The notes under the pieces were generated by a model. It was not told where the DNA came from. It did not search any database and saw only the letters and a program-made list of their open reading frames with translations. A stretch of 64,000 bases of DNA from CAZSNT01 sp964607765 (GTDB taxonomy: Bacteria > Verrucomicrobiota > Lentisphaeria > Oligosphaerales > JABHEG01). A program made the translations under genes and the position numbers. Positions 54,039 through 62,488 of this stretch are shown one piece after another; within the stretch, counting starts at the first letter, position 1; the number at the start of each line of letters is the position of its first letter. Location of the stretch: assembly GCA_964607765.1 (NCBI GenBank), contig CAZSNT010000019.1, positions 1 through 64,000 on the forward strand, read 5' to 3'.

Positions 54039-55403
54039 TTATTTCTTCCATTCGTACCGCGCCGGCTTTTCGTTTCCGGCATCCCATCGTTCCCACTGGG
54101 CACGCAGAGCCCGCGCGATCTGCGGGTACTGCTCGATCTGGTTGTTCCCCGGGACTCGTCCCTCGCGCACATCATCCTTGAGATTGTAGAGCATCACCGG
54201 AAGCGGTTTGTTGTTCGAGCTGGGGCGCATCAGCTTCCAGGCGCCCTTGCGGATGGCCCAGCCATGGCGTGCCGACTTGTCATAGGGGAAGTTGAAGCGC
54301 CAGTAGAGGGCCTCGTGCGGCGCCTCCTCATTCTCGCCTGTGAGGAAGGGCAGGAGATTGACGCCGTCGAGCTTCCATGCGGGATCGATGTCCACACCCG
54401 CAGCGGCCAGTGCCGTGGGCAGGATATCGAGGCTGATAATCGGCTTCTCATAGACCTTGCCGGCGGGGAGGCGTCCCTGCCATTGCACAATGAACGGGAT
54501 GCGGATTCCGCCCTCGGCCATGCTGGACTTGGTCCCCCAGAGCGGAAGGTTGCTCGATGAAATGCCGGGATAGCCCCCGTTGTCGCTGAGGAAGAAGATC
54601 AGCGTGTCCTCCTCGAGCTTTTCCTCGCGCAAGGCATCCAGGATCCGACCAACGTTGTCATCCAGACACGCCATCATGGCGAGGAAAGTGCGGCGCCCCT
54701 TGTCCTCCACGTGCGCAAACCGCTCGAGATCCTCGGGCTTGGCCTCGGTCGGCTCATGCGGCGTGATAAAAGGCAGGTAGAGGAAGAAGGGCTTCTTTGC
54801 CTGCCCTGAGCCTGTCGAACGGGCATGACGGTGAATGAAGTCGACCGCCTTGCGCCCGAATGCGTCGGTCGAATACTCTTTGAGCTCAACCACCTGATTG
54901 TCACGACGCATTTTCACATCGTACTTGGACGGGCTCTCCGGGAAGTAGCGATTGCCGTCATGATTCCAGAAGCTCTCGTCGAAGCCCCGTTGCGGCGGAT
55001 GCCCCGCACGGTAGTTGGTAACCCCCCACTTCCCCATCATGCCGGTCACGTACCCGGCCCTTTTCATCCGCTCGGAGATCAGTGGCTGATCCAGCGGAAT
55101 TCCGGGACGATACGCCTGCTGATTGGATTCGAAGCCGAAGCGATTCTGGTAGCGTCCCGTCAGCAGTCCGGCCCGTGACGGTCCGCACTGCGGCGCGGTC
55201 ACGTACCCATCCGTGAAGCGCACCCCGTTGGTTGCCAACGAATCGATGTGCGGGGTCCGCACATCCCGTGAACCCTGACAGCCCAAGTCGGCATACCCGA
55301 GGTCATCCACGAGAATCACGATGACATTAGGCTTGGCGACAGCGCGTTGGGTCAGCGCTGTCGACAGAGCCGCTGCAGCCAGGATGAAACGTGTCGCTGT
55401 CAT
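54039..55403 (-). CDS. Secreted sulfatase with REP insertion
   Basis: A 454-residue protein. The signal peptide is residues 1-23, CGPSR is at Cys73 (APQCGPSRAGLLTGRYQ), with ILVDDLGYADLGCQG, MGKWGV, LPFITPHEPTE and FLSDNGGYPG. The insert RSTGSGQAK just before KPFFLYLPF is encoded by a REP palindrome (54802-54825). Its ATG overlaps the TGA of the upstream pectin-lyase-fold gene (ATGA), and it is followed after 21 bp by the sulfatase-SGNH fusion. This is a tight transcription unit. Confidence 0.93.
   Translation of the reverse strand: MTATRFILAAAALSTALTQRAVAKPNVIVILVDDLGYADLGCQGSRDVRTPHIDSLATNGVRFTDGYVTAPQCGPSRAGLLTGRYQNRFGFESNQQAYRPGIPLDQPLISERMKRAGYVTGMMGKWGVTNYRAGHPPQRGFDESFWNHDGNRYFPESPSKYDVKMRRDNQVVELKEYSTDAFGRKAVDFIHRHARSTGSGQAKKPFFLYLPFITPHEPTEAKPEDLERFAHVEDKGRRTFLAMMACLDDNVGRILDALREEKLEEDTLIFFLSDNGGYPGISSSNLPLWGTKSSMAEGGIRIPFIVQWQGRLPAGKVYEKPIISLDILPTALAAAGVDIDPAWKLDGVNLLPFLTGENEEAPHEALYWRFNFPYDKSARHGWAIRKGAWKLMRPSSNNKPLPVMLYNLKDDVREGRVPGNNQIEQYPQIARALRAQWERWDAGNEKPARYEWKK
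54802..54825. repeat. REP palindrome inside a sulfatase gene
   Basis: TGCCC and GGGCA arms flank TGAGCCTGTCGAAC. This is the widespread TGAGCCTGTCGAA repeat, encoding STGSGQA in the sulfatase at 54039-55403. Confidence 0.8.
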
Positions 55404-58009
55404 TTGTCGTCCTCCTCAAGTGGTTCCGTCCTGACGTCGAACATGCGGACAATCGCAGAACGCGTGTCTACGGCCCGCCTACCCCTGGGGCGACGTTCCC
55501 AGACATCGAGAATCTCGAGCTTCACATAGCGCGCCCTGGCCGGTGTCACTGGCTGGTCAAGCACCACGTATTTCTTGGGATTGCGGAACTGAATGTCCAA
55601 AACGTTCCTCTTTGGAATCTCCAGTGGCCGCCAATCCGTGTTGTTCAGGCTGACCGAAATCCGGTAGCTCTTGATGGCGGTCGTGTCCTTGAAGTCGATC
55701 AGGTGCCCGTCGACCAGAGTGTAGCGGTGCACCGTCATCGCCTGCCCCAGGTCAAGGACGAACTTTGCTTCTTTCAGAGGCGCTTTCCAGTAGGTTTTCA
55801 GGTTGCCGTCGAGGACATTCCTGACCTCGGCCCCGCCCTCAACGATCCTGGTGTCCGGAGAAAGCGTGGTTTCCGGGATCATCTCGAATCCATCGAGTGG
55901 AACCGATGCTTCGTAGTTGCCGCGGTGATAGGGGGGATGAATGCCCGGCGCAAAGACTCTGATGCTCTCAATGTCCGTGCCCTTCACCCAGTTGAACTCC
56001 CGGTGCCGCCCCGTCACCCAATAGCCATAGAAATCGAGATTGCTGGCCCCGTCCAATACCAACGACTGCTCCATCGAGACATCCAGCAGCGGATAGTGGA
56101 AGCGGGAATCACGAAGGCTTCGCCCGTTCTGCCTGTAGATCTCAATGTGCCTCAGCGGATGAAACGCCTGCAATCCATAGGAGTCGATGTCAGAGGCATC
56201 GCCGAATAGATAGGAAATCGAGTGCTTTCCCGAATAGTCACTCAGGATGCCGAACGACTTGTTCCAGCCATCCTTCACCTTGAGGAGGGGATTGCGGTCT
56301 GTTCCGAGTGTAAGGCCGTAGGTGACCTGGGTGAACTCGATGGTCCCGCCCTTGGTGCCACCACCGATATTGATGCCTGCCTTCATGCCCCAGCCGGCAA
56401 CGCGCTTGATCATGAAGTTGTCGCAGGGAAACGAGGCGAAATCGACCATTTGCCAGGCGGGAGTGATGACGCAGTCGATGAGGTAGACGCCCGGGCCGCG
56501 GCCTCGCACCGCATACGGAGCTGGAACTGGGGTGAAGCCTTCCTCGCTCAAGTGCTGCCACTGTTGCGGAAAAAGCACATTGAGTCCCCGGATCCCCGCG
56601 TTTTCTGCCAGCGTTATGGACGCAGGGGCTTCTGCCGGATCTCCGGACTTGGCCTCGAGCTCAAACAGCAAAGAGGTCACCTCGGAGCCGGAAAGCCTCA
56701 GTTCCTGCCGTGCGCAGGCGCCACGGAGTTCCGTGCCGGCCGGCACGCTGAGTGGTTTTGTGATCCTGTATTTTCCCTGGGGGAAGTAGACAATGCCGCC
56801 GCCATTGGCAGACACCTGTTTGAGTGCCTGAAGGACTGCAGGCGTGTCATCGGCCTGCCCATCGCCCCTTGCGCCCGTCCTCATCACGTTGAAGAAATCG
56901 GCAGGCGACGCCTTGGCTGCGCGCCGATGAGACGGCCAGTCCCGGCGCAGTTCCGGTAAGCCCCGAATGTTGTCCAGGCTAACGGCCGGGATGCCGAAGT
57001 AGTAGTAATCGTGGCCATTGTATTCGATCCGGCCTTCGATCCCGCTCAGGATTGCGCCCAGGCCGAAGCTGTCATTGACACGCTTGACCTCCGCCCCATT
57101 CCTATGGGTCTTGATGAAGTCCAGGTCCTTCCATGCCCAGAGCGCCGTTTTGCAGTCACTGGCTGCGAGCCCGTCCACGATGAACCCGTCCAACGCGCCC
57201 AGCTCCATACCCGTGCAGTTCTCTTTCATGAAGGAACGAACGGCATCCCGAGACGGTTTCTGTGCCCTCAAGAACGCAGGCAGCTCCTGCCAGACCTTGG
57301 CGCTGATCTCGATGTTCCTCGACCACCCGAACTCGGAACTCCACTTTGCCGTTATGCCGTTCTTCAGCGCGCACATCCGGATGTTCTCGAGAAGCGAGCC
57401 GCTGATGACATCAAACCGAATCCCGTTATACGCGTTGTAGAGGGTAACGTTCTCGAGCATGGCAGAGGGACCTGAGTGTATCGTGTAGGGGAAGGGAAGA
57501 AACTCATCTTCCCCCTGTTCCGGATAGAACACAGCGAGGTCTTTGAGGCCGCAGCTCCGGCCGCTGATGGTGATGAAGGGCTTGCCCTCCTCACTTCCCT
57601 TTCCCTCATAGGCAAGGAGTACAGTGGGGGCCGCGGCCGCCCCCCCGGCGTGGCGGCCTTGGATCACTACTTTGTCCTGTTTCAGTTGAATGGTCCCCTG
57701 TACCTTGTATACGCCCGCCGGGACGTAGACCAGGCCACCGCCCATTTCCGAGACCACATCGATCGCTTGCCGGAAAGCCCGCGTTGAATCCCTGATCCCC
57801 ATCGGGTCCGCGTTGTAGGGAGGAAGGGTCAGCACGGCATGGGCAACCAGGATGTCGTCACCGGAGTCGACCAGGTAGGCGTGATCACCGACCTTCTCGA
57901 TATGCTCGGGCAATCCGGCGCCTAGCGTTACACGGCATTGCATCAGGCAGGCAAGGAGAATGCCGGGTAGCGCGATCTTGTGTAACATGCTGTTCATTCG
58001 GGGTCTCAT
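55400..58009 (-). CDS. Secreted pectin-lyase-fold protein with two beta-helix domains and C-terminal F5/8-type domain
   Basis: An 869-residue protein. The signal peptide ends near residue 31; starts at 58009 or four residues later are possible. Two pectate_lyase_3-type beta-helix openings are visible: IRDSTRAFRQAIDVVSEMGG, then VYVPAGVYKVQG (near 70-105), and ARGDGQADDTPAVLQALKQV, then VYFPQGKYRI (near 385-420). The last ~140 residues (EVRNVLDGNLKTYWKAP to ARYVKLEILDVW) form a discoidin/F5-8C-like galactose-binding domain. Such proteins are polysaccharide lyases, GH28-like or epimerase-like enzymes; no catalytic set can be named. The stop overlaps the next sulfatase start by 4 bp. Confidence 0.85.
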   Translation of the reverse strand: MRPRMNSMLHKIALPGILLACLMQCRVTLGAGLPEHIEKVGDHAYLVDSGDDILVAHAVLTLPPYNADPMGIRDSTRAFRQAIDVVSEMGGGLVYVPAGVYKVQGTIQLKQDKVVIQGRHAGGAAAAPTVLLAYEGKGSEEGKPFITISGRSCGLKDLAVFYPEQGEDEFLPFPYTIHSGPSAMLENVTLYNAYNGIRFDVISGSLLENIRMCALKNGITAKWSSEFGWSRNIEISAKVWQELPAFLRAQKPSRDAVRSFMKENCTGMELGALDGFIVDGLAASDCKTALWAWKDLDFIKTHRNGAEVKRVNDSFGLGAILSGIEGRIEYNGHDYYYFGIPAVSLDNIRGLPELRRDWPSHRRAAKASPADFFNVMRTGARGDGQADDTPAVLQALKQVSANGGGIVYFPQGKYRITKPLSVPAGTELRGACARQELRLSGSEVTSLLFELEAKSGDPAEAPASITLAENAGIRGLNVLFPQQWQHLSEEGFTPVPAPYAVRGRGPGVYLIDCVITPAWQMVDFASFPCDNFMIKRVAGWGMKAGINIGGGTKGGTIEFTQVTYGLTLGTDRNPLLKVKDGWNKSFGILSDYSGKHSISYLFGDASDIDSYGLQAFHPLRHIEIYRQNGRSLRDSRFHYPLLDVSMEQSLVLDGASNLDFYGYWVTGRHREFNWVKGTDIESIRVFAPGIHPPYHRGNYEASVPLDGFEMIPETTLSPDTRIVEGGAEVRNVLDGNLKTYWKAPLKEAKFVLDLGQAMTVHRYTLVDGHLIDFKDTTAIKSYRISVSLNNTDWRPLEIPKRNVLDIQFRNPKKYVVLDQPVTPARARYVKLEILDVWERRPRGRRAVDTRSAIVRMFDVRTEPLEEDDK

Positions 58010-58022
58010 GTCTACATCTTAT

Positions 58023-58667
58023 TCAGAGAGCTGATAGCAGTCTCCCAAGCCTCTTGATTTCGTTGACTGTTTCCGGGTCGTCTTCAAACCGGGTGAACTG
58101 GTGAGATGCGAGGTCGTAGTTCCGAAGCGCCTCTTCATCATGGCCAAGCAGACCCCAAAGCCCACCATGATTCATGCATGTATTGCCTTTTCCGCACTTG
58201 ATGCAAGGGGGGTTGAGTGTGGTGTGATGCACTTCACCCAACACACGAAACTGATGCTCCTTGACCAATGAAGCGCGAAAGGTCTTTCGGTCCGATGGTT
58301 CATCAAACAGACCGGTAGAGACAAAGACCACAGGCTTGTGATAAATCGTGCAATTGTCATGAAGAAAACACCACAGGCGCGAAAAGAAGCTGTACATCCA
58401 GGCCGTCATCATCCCATGATGTCTGGGACTGCCGATCACCAGGGCCTCAGCATCCCTGATATCGGCGAGGTAGGGGTGCAGATCGTCCTTGACACCACAC
58501 ATGGCGGTCGTCGCGCAAAGATGCGCGCAGGCCCGACAGGGGCTGAAGGTCAAACTGCTGAGCTTTACGAACGTCGGTTCTTTGCCGCTTTCACGCAGCA
58601 AGGCCTGAACCATACGATCTGTATTGCTGTCCTTGATGGGACTCCCACTGATTCCTACGATCGCCAT
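58023..58667 (-). CDS. Flavodoxin-fold iron-sulfur flavoprotein-like reductase
   Basis: A 214-residue protein. GISGSPIKDSNTDRM is the FMN phosphate loop of NADPH-dependent FMN reductases. SPCRACAHLCATTAMCGVKDDL (C-x2-C-x3-C-x5-C) resembles the cluster motif of iron-sulfur flavoproteins. A second PPCIKCGKGNTC group lies near 155-166. VIGSPRHHGMMTAWM binds the isoalloxazine side. No signal peptide, so cytoplasmic. It starts two bases after the QueG-like gene's stop. The two are likely one redox unit. Their presence inside a sulfatase cluster is unexplained. Confidence 0.8.
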   Translation of the reverse strand: MAIVGISGSPIKDSNTDRMVQALLRESGKEPTFVKLSSLTFSPCRACAHLCATTAMCGVKDDLHPYLADIRDAEALVIGSPRHHGMMTAWMYSFFSRLWCFLHDNCTIYHKPVVFVSTGLFDEPSDRKTFRASLVKEHQFRVLGEVHHTTLNPPCIKCGKGNTCMNHGGLWGLLGHDEEALRNYDLASHQFTRFEDDPETVNEIKRLGRLLSAL

Positions 58668-58668
58668 C

Positions 58669-59595
58669 TTATTCCGCCTTCAGGTTCGCCCGCGCAATTC
58701 GCGCGTTCCGCTGCATGATCGGGTTTGACGCATCATTCGCCAGCTCCTGCAGATTCGGACAGCGCTCCAGCCCAGCAAGATCCCTGTGGCTGGCATGGTG
58801 CTCCGCATCAAAACACGCCCTTGAATCCGGCTCGCGCGGCGTGAGCTTCCGGTTCATCGGACAGACATCCTGACAGATATCACAGCCACACACCCAATTG
58901 GACATCTTCTTCTGCAGCTCTTCGGGAATCTCCTCCTCGCGGCGCGAAAGCGGATTGATGCACCGCTTCGGATTCACCTTGTACGGCGCATACAACGCAC
59001 CGGTCGGGCAGGCCGTCACGCAGCGTCCGCAATCCGCACAGTCCAGTTCCGGAGGTTCACATGAATCCGGCTCAAGCTCCGCATCAGTAATCACGGCGCG
59101 TAACGCGACAAACGACCCGAAGTGCCTTGTGTAAAGCAGTCCGTTCTGACCGTACGCGCCTGCCCCCGTCTGGACCGCCGCGTATTTCAGGGGAATCTGC
59201 TGTCCCTGAATCGCGCGGTATCCCTCCTGCTCGATAAAGGCGGCGAGTCTTTCGGCGACCATTCGGACAACCGGATAGTAATAGTAGGTCTTCGCGGTTC
59301 TCCCCCGCCGATTCCGGAAACTCTCGGAATGCCCGTTTCCCGTATCAAGCGCATACACACCCAAGAGAATGATCGATTTCGCCTCCGGGAAACTCCGACG
59401 GACATCCGCGAGATCTTCAAAGAACGAAGGCTGATGTGCCGGTGCCATGAAATCCGTATGCACCGCATCGGTTTCCCGCATACGCTCTCTCACCGACGCC
59501 AAATACGCATCGTACGTCACGACCGGTGCAATCGACAGAACAGCCGCTCCTTCCGCCTGAGCACATCCAATGATTCTTTGCTTCAGATCAACCAC
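58669..59595 (-). CDS. QueG-like 4Fe-4S double-cluster protein
   Basis: A 308-residue protein from a GTG at 59595 with AGGA 9 bases upstream. PLKYAAVQTGAGAYGQNGLLYT is the family's cobalamin-side segment. Two ferredoxin-type clusters follow: CADCGRCVTACPTGAL and CGCDICQDVCPMN. Epoxyqueuosine reductases are about 350-380 residues; this one is shorter at the C terminus and has an unusual acidic N-terminal loop. It may be a related B12-dependent reductase rather than true QueG. It lies between a sulfatase (185-bp gap with a hairpin element) and the flavoprotein, with which it forms a pair. Confidence 0.8.
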   Translation of the reverse strand: MVDLKQRIIGCAQAEGAAVLSIAPVVTYDAYLASVRERMRETDAVHTDFMAPAHQPSFFEDLADVRRSFPEAKSIILLGVYALDTGNGHSESFRNRRGRTAKTYYYYPVVRMVAERLAAFIEQEGYRAIQGQQIPLKYAAVQTGAGAYGQNGLLYTRHFGSFVALRAVITDAELEPDSCEPPELDCADCGRCVTACPTGALYAPYKVNPKRCINPLSRREEEIPEELQKKMSNWVCGCDICQDVCPMNRKLTPREPDSRACFDAEHHASHRDLAGLERCPNLQELANDASNPIMQRNARIARANLKAE

Positions 59596-59622
59596 AAGAT
59601 GGAGTCCTGTCGCGTTGCCGTG

Positions 59623-59741
59623 GATGAGTCGCCCTTACAGGGCTCAGGCATTGGGGATGACGCCTTTCCCAGGGGTTCGCTGGCGCTCCGCCCTGGAGCC
59701 CGGACGCCCCCACCCCTGAAGCCCTGTAAGGGCGGCTCATC
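59623..59741. repeat. MITE-like element with 22-bp inverted ends
   Basis: Ends 59623-59644 (GATGAGTCGCCCTTACAGGG and two more bases) and 59720-59741 are inverted copies with one mismatch. An inner CCAGGG/CCCTGG hairpin surrounds a GCTGGCGC loop. The 119-bp element fills the gap between the sulfatase stop and the QueG-like start and could reduce read-through. Confidence 0.8.
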
Positions 59742-59779
59742 GCGGTACGGCGTAATTCGAACTGCTTCTGCCATTATGC

Positions 59780-61345
59780 TCACCGCCCCCGCAGTTTCAG
59801 GACGTCAATGGGCCGCCCCGGCAGACGGCCGGTTCTGCCTTTGCCACTAAGTTTCGGGGAATCGAAGCCGAGGACCTTGAACAATTCGTAACCGTTGAGG
59901 AACGGGTCGTCGAAGCGGGCGAGCCATTCGTCAGTCAATTTGTCGAGCTCCTCGCGCTTGGCGGCATACTTGTCATCGTAGTAGCGGTTCGTGAGCTGGC
60001 GCGGATCGGTCTTGCGGTCGTAGAGGCAGTTCCAATCCTCCTTGATCTTGCCGCTGACCGGGCCGCGCTTCGAATACGTGAACTCCTTGGTGAACACGCC
60101 GCGCCACGAGGGCGCAAAATAGAAGAGCGGGACGGACGCCACCGCGTCGTCATCGCCTGCCAGGATGTGCGGGGTGAGGTCCTGCCCATCGCACGTGTCC
60201 GGGATCGGCAGACTCATCATGCCCAGAATCGTAGGCATGAGGTCGAGTGTACCAACCAGAAGCTCGGAGGCACGCGGCTTAAGCCCACGCAGTGGGTTCT
60301 TCTGGGCATCGTTAGTCTGAGGGACTTCGCTATCTCCCAGTTTGGGGCCATTGAGCTCTCTTACGAGCCTTTCCGGGTAGCGGATGATCAGCGGAACTCG
60401 GCACGATGCGTCCTCGGGGAAGCTCTTGGCCCAAGGGCGACCATGGGCGCCGTGCAGATCCCCGTGGTCGGAGCTAAAAACGACGATCGTGTTGTCGTGG
60501 ATTCCCTGCTTCTTCAGTGTGTCCATGAGGCGACCGAAGGCGATGTCACACCCCGTACACATGGCCATGTAGCCTTGCATGTTCTTTCGGACCTTGGGCG
60601 TGTCCGGCTGCGAAGGTCGCAGCTTGATCGTGGCCGGATCATAGAGCTCTTCGAGTTCCGGCAAGGTGGTATACCGCCCACCTTTGTGGTCGTGGGGCGG
60701 GTGCCAGGACACAAAGAGCGCCCAGGGCTTGTCCTTCGGGGATTCCTCGATGAACCGCTGCGCCTGATCGGTCTGTCCGTAGACCTCCCATTTGTCGAAC
60801 TTGACCGGCTCGCCGGTCTGCTGGTCGTAGTAGAAAGCCACCTCGGGATCGAAGTTGAGTTGGCAGTTGTTGCTCAGGAAGACATCGTCGAACCCGTAGC
60901 GGTACGGCCCGGCCGGGACGCCGCGGTTGCGATCTCCGCCATACAGATGCCACTTGCCGACGTAGCCGGTGCGGTAACCGTTGTCTCGCAGCACTTCGCC
61001 GAAGTACTTCCCTTTGCCGGGCAGCATGCAGACATCGTTGCTGATCGCGCCGTTCTTGAGCGGGTGCTGGCCGCTGAGCAGCATGCCGCGCATCGGGGTG
61101 CAGACCGGCGTGGAAGAGACGCAGTACTCGAACCGGACGCCCTCGCTCGCCAGCCGGTCCAGGTGCGGCGTCCGGATCTGCTCGTTGCCATAGCAGCCAA
61201 GCATGTCGAACGACTGCTGGTCGGTGAAGACGAACAGCAGGTTTGGTTTCTCGCTGTTCCGTCGCGGCATGGCGTGGGCGCCCAAGCCGGCCGCCGCCGT
61301 GGCTGCCAGTGTTGTCTTCAGAAATTCGCGACGACTGGGCTTCAT
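59780..61345 (-). CDS. Tat-exported sulfatase
   Basis: About 521 residues from ATG 61345, with AGAGG 8 bases upstream and a twin-arginine signal directly after (SRREFLKTTLAATAAAGLGA). CTPMR is at Cys82 (STPVCTPMRGMLLSGQHP), with FTDQQSFDMLGCYG, VGKWHLYGGDR, SWHPPHDH and FSSDHGDLHGAHG. The TDQQ/DHGD type resembles heparan N-sulfatase and choline-sulfatase relatives by motif. Tat export means it folds, and probably gets its cofactor, before crossing the membrane, unlike its Sec-exported neighbours. It lies 38 bp after the GH99-like gene. Confidence 0.92.
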   Translation of the reverse strand: MKPSRREFLKTTLAATAAAGLGAHAMPRRNSEKPNLLFVFTDQQSFDMLGCYGNEQIRTPHLDRLASEGVRFEYCVSSTPVCTPMRGMLLSGQHPLKNGAISNDVCMLPGKGKYFGEVLRDNGYRTGYVGKWHLYGGDRNRGVPAGPYRYGFDDVFLSNNCQLNFDPEVAFYYDQQTGEPVKFDKWEVYGQTDQAQRFIEESPKDKPWALFVSWHPPHDHKGGRYTTLPELEELYDPATIKLRPSQPDTPKVRKNMQGYMAMCTGCDIAFGRLMDTLKKQGIHDNTIVVFSSDHGDLHGAHGRPWAKSFPEDASCRVPLIIRYPERLVRELNGPKLGDSEVPQTNDAQKNPLRGLKPRASELLVGTLDLMPTILGMMSLPIPDTCDGQDLTPHILAGDDDAVASVPLFYFAPSWRGVFTKEFTYSKRGPVSGKIKEDWNCLYDRKTDPRQLTNRYYDDKYAAKREELDKLTDEWLARFDDPFLNGYELFKVLGFDSPKLSGKGRTGRLPGRPIDVLKLRGR

Positions 61346-61383
61346 TGTTTTGCCTCTGCTATTGCTCGCGGGACCAATCTCGC

Positions 61384-62472
61384 TCACCCACGGCACAAGG
61401 CCGTGGAGGTCGTTCGAGCCCCCATCATACTTTCGGGTTTGAAAACACGCTTCAGTTCTTCCAGTTTCATGTATTCGGTGATGTGCGTCGGGGCGACGAT
61501 GCCGCCCTCCCCGAACTCGTTCCAGGCGTAGCAGTTAAAGGCGGGTTGAACGCTCCCATCCGGCAGCGGCAGACCAAGGTTCGGCAGCGTGAGCAGATCC
61601 TGCTTCATCAACTGCAGTTCATTGCGCCACTCGTCGCGATTGGGCAGCGCGAAGCAGGCGCGGGTGTCGGGCCAGGGCCGCGGGTTCCAGCCGGCGGGCA
61701 TGTAAGGCATGTAGGGGATGGCGTCCTTGCTGTGGATCTGACGCGCTCTGCGGCAGAGCTCACCAAGTACATCGTAGGGGTAGTCTTCCTCAGTGCGCGG
61801 CAGATCCGGAACGCCCATGTAGCTACAGGTGAAATCAAACACTTCCGCAATGGGGTTATCCGCGCCAACGCCGCCTTCGGCCCCGACACCGGACCCGATG
61901 ATCACCTCCAGTCCCGCCTCGGCAAAGAGCTCACGGATCGAGTCGAGCTGCTTGTTGCAGCGAGCGATGTCTCTGCCGTTCTGCTCAATGAAGAAGTGCG
62001 CACCGTGGACCTTGAACACGCCCCGTCCGCCGATCTTCAGGTAGGACGGGTGCGAGATGTACTTACCCCAGGTCCCCAGACATTCCTGCCACTGTTGCGC
62101 GGTCGTCACCTCGAACGGCGGGTGATTGCAGAACTCGATGAAGAAGCTCATACGCTCCGCGAACGGCGAGGTGATGAACTCATCGAGAGCGCGGTTGAGG
62201 AAGCGGCTGTTGGGTTCGCGTTCCTGGTCCGGCTCGTTGTAGTACCAGAGGATCGGGAAGAAATCGACACCGTAGGAAGACGCCGCCTCGATCTCGCGAT
62301 CCATGGTCTCCTGGCAGTTGAACTCGCCCAGCAGCGGCACGCGCTCCGGAAACTCCGGGCGCCAATCGCTGCCTTGCTCCGTGGCGAATGAATCGGCATG
62401 GCGATGCCACTTGTTGGGGAGAGGCTTCCACCACCCCGCAAAGTAATTCACTCCGGTCAGAATCCGTTTCAT
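61384..62472 (-). CDS. GH99/WbsX-like protein, cytoplasmic
   Basis: About 362 residues from ATG 62472, with AAGGA 7 bases upstream. GVNYFAGWWKP at the start, GVDFFPILWYYNEPD, FFIEFCNHPPF, KIGGRGVFKVHG and NCYAWNEFGEGGIVAPT near the end are typical of the GH99-like family that includes WbsX (endo-mannanase/mannosyl-processing fold). No signal peptide. GH99 enzymes act on alpha-mannosides; the WbsX-like branch is poorly characterised. Its neighbours are an FAD oxidoreductase (16-bp gap) and the Tat sulfatase. Confidence 0.8.
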   Translation of the reverse strand: MKRILTGVNYFAGWWKPLPNKWHRHADSFATEQGSDWRPEFPERVPLLGEFNCQETMDREIEAASSYGVDFFPILWYYNEPDQEREPNSRFLNRALDEFITSPFAERMSFFIEFCNHPPFEVTTAQQWQECLGTWGKYISHPSYLKIGGRGVFKVHGAHFFIEQNGRDIARCNKQLDSIRELFAEAGLEVIIGSGVGAEGGVGADNPIAEVFDFTCSYMGVPDLPRTEEDYPYDVLGELCRRARQIHSKDAIPYMPYMPAGWNPRPWPDTRACFALPNRDEWRNELQLMKQDLLTLPNLGLPLPDGSVQPAFNCYAWNEFGEGGIVAPTHITEYMKLEELKRVFKPESMMGARTTSTALCRG

Positions 62473-62488
62473 TGCTTTTCCTTGTTCA

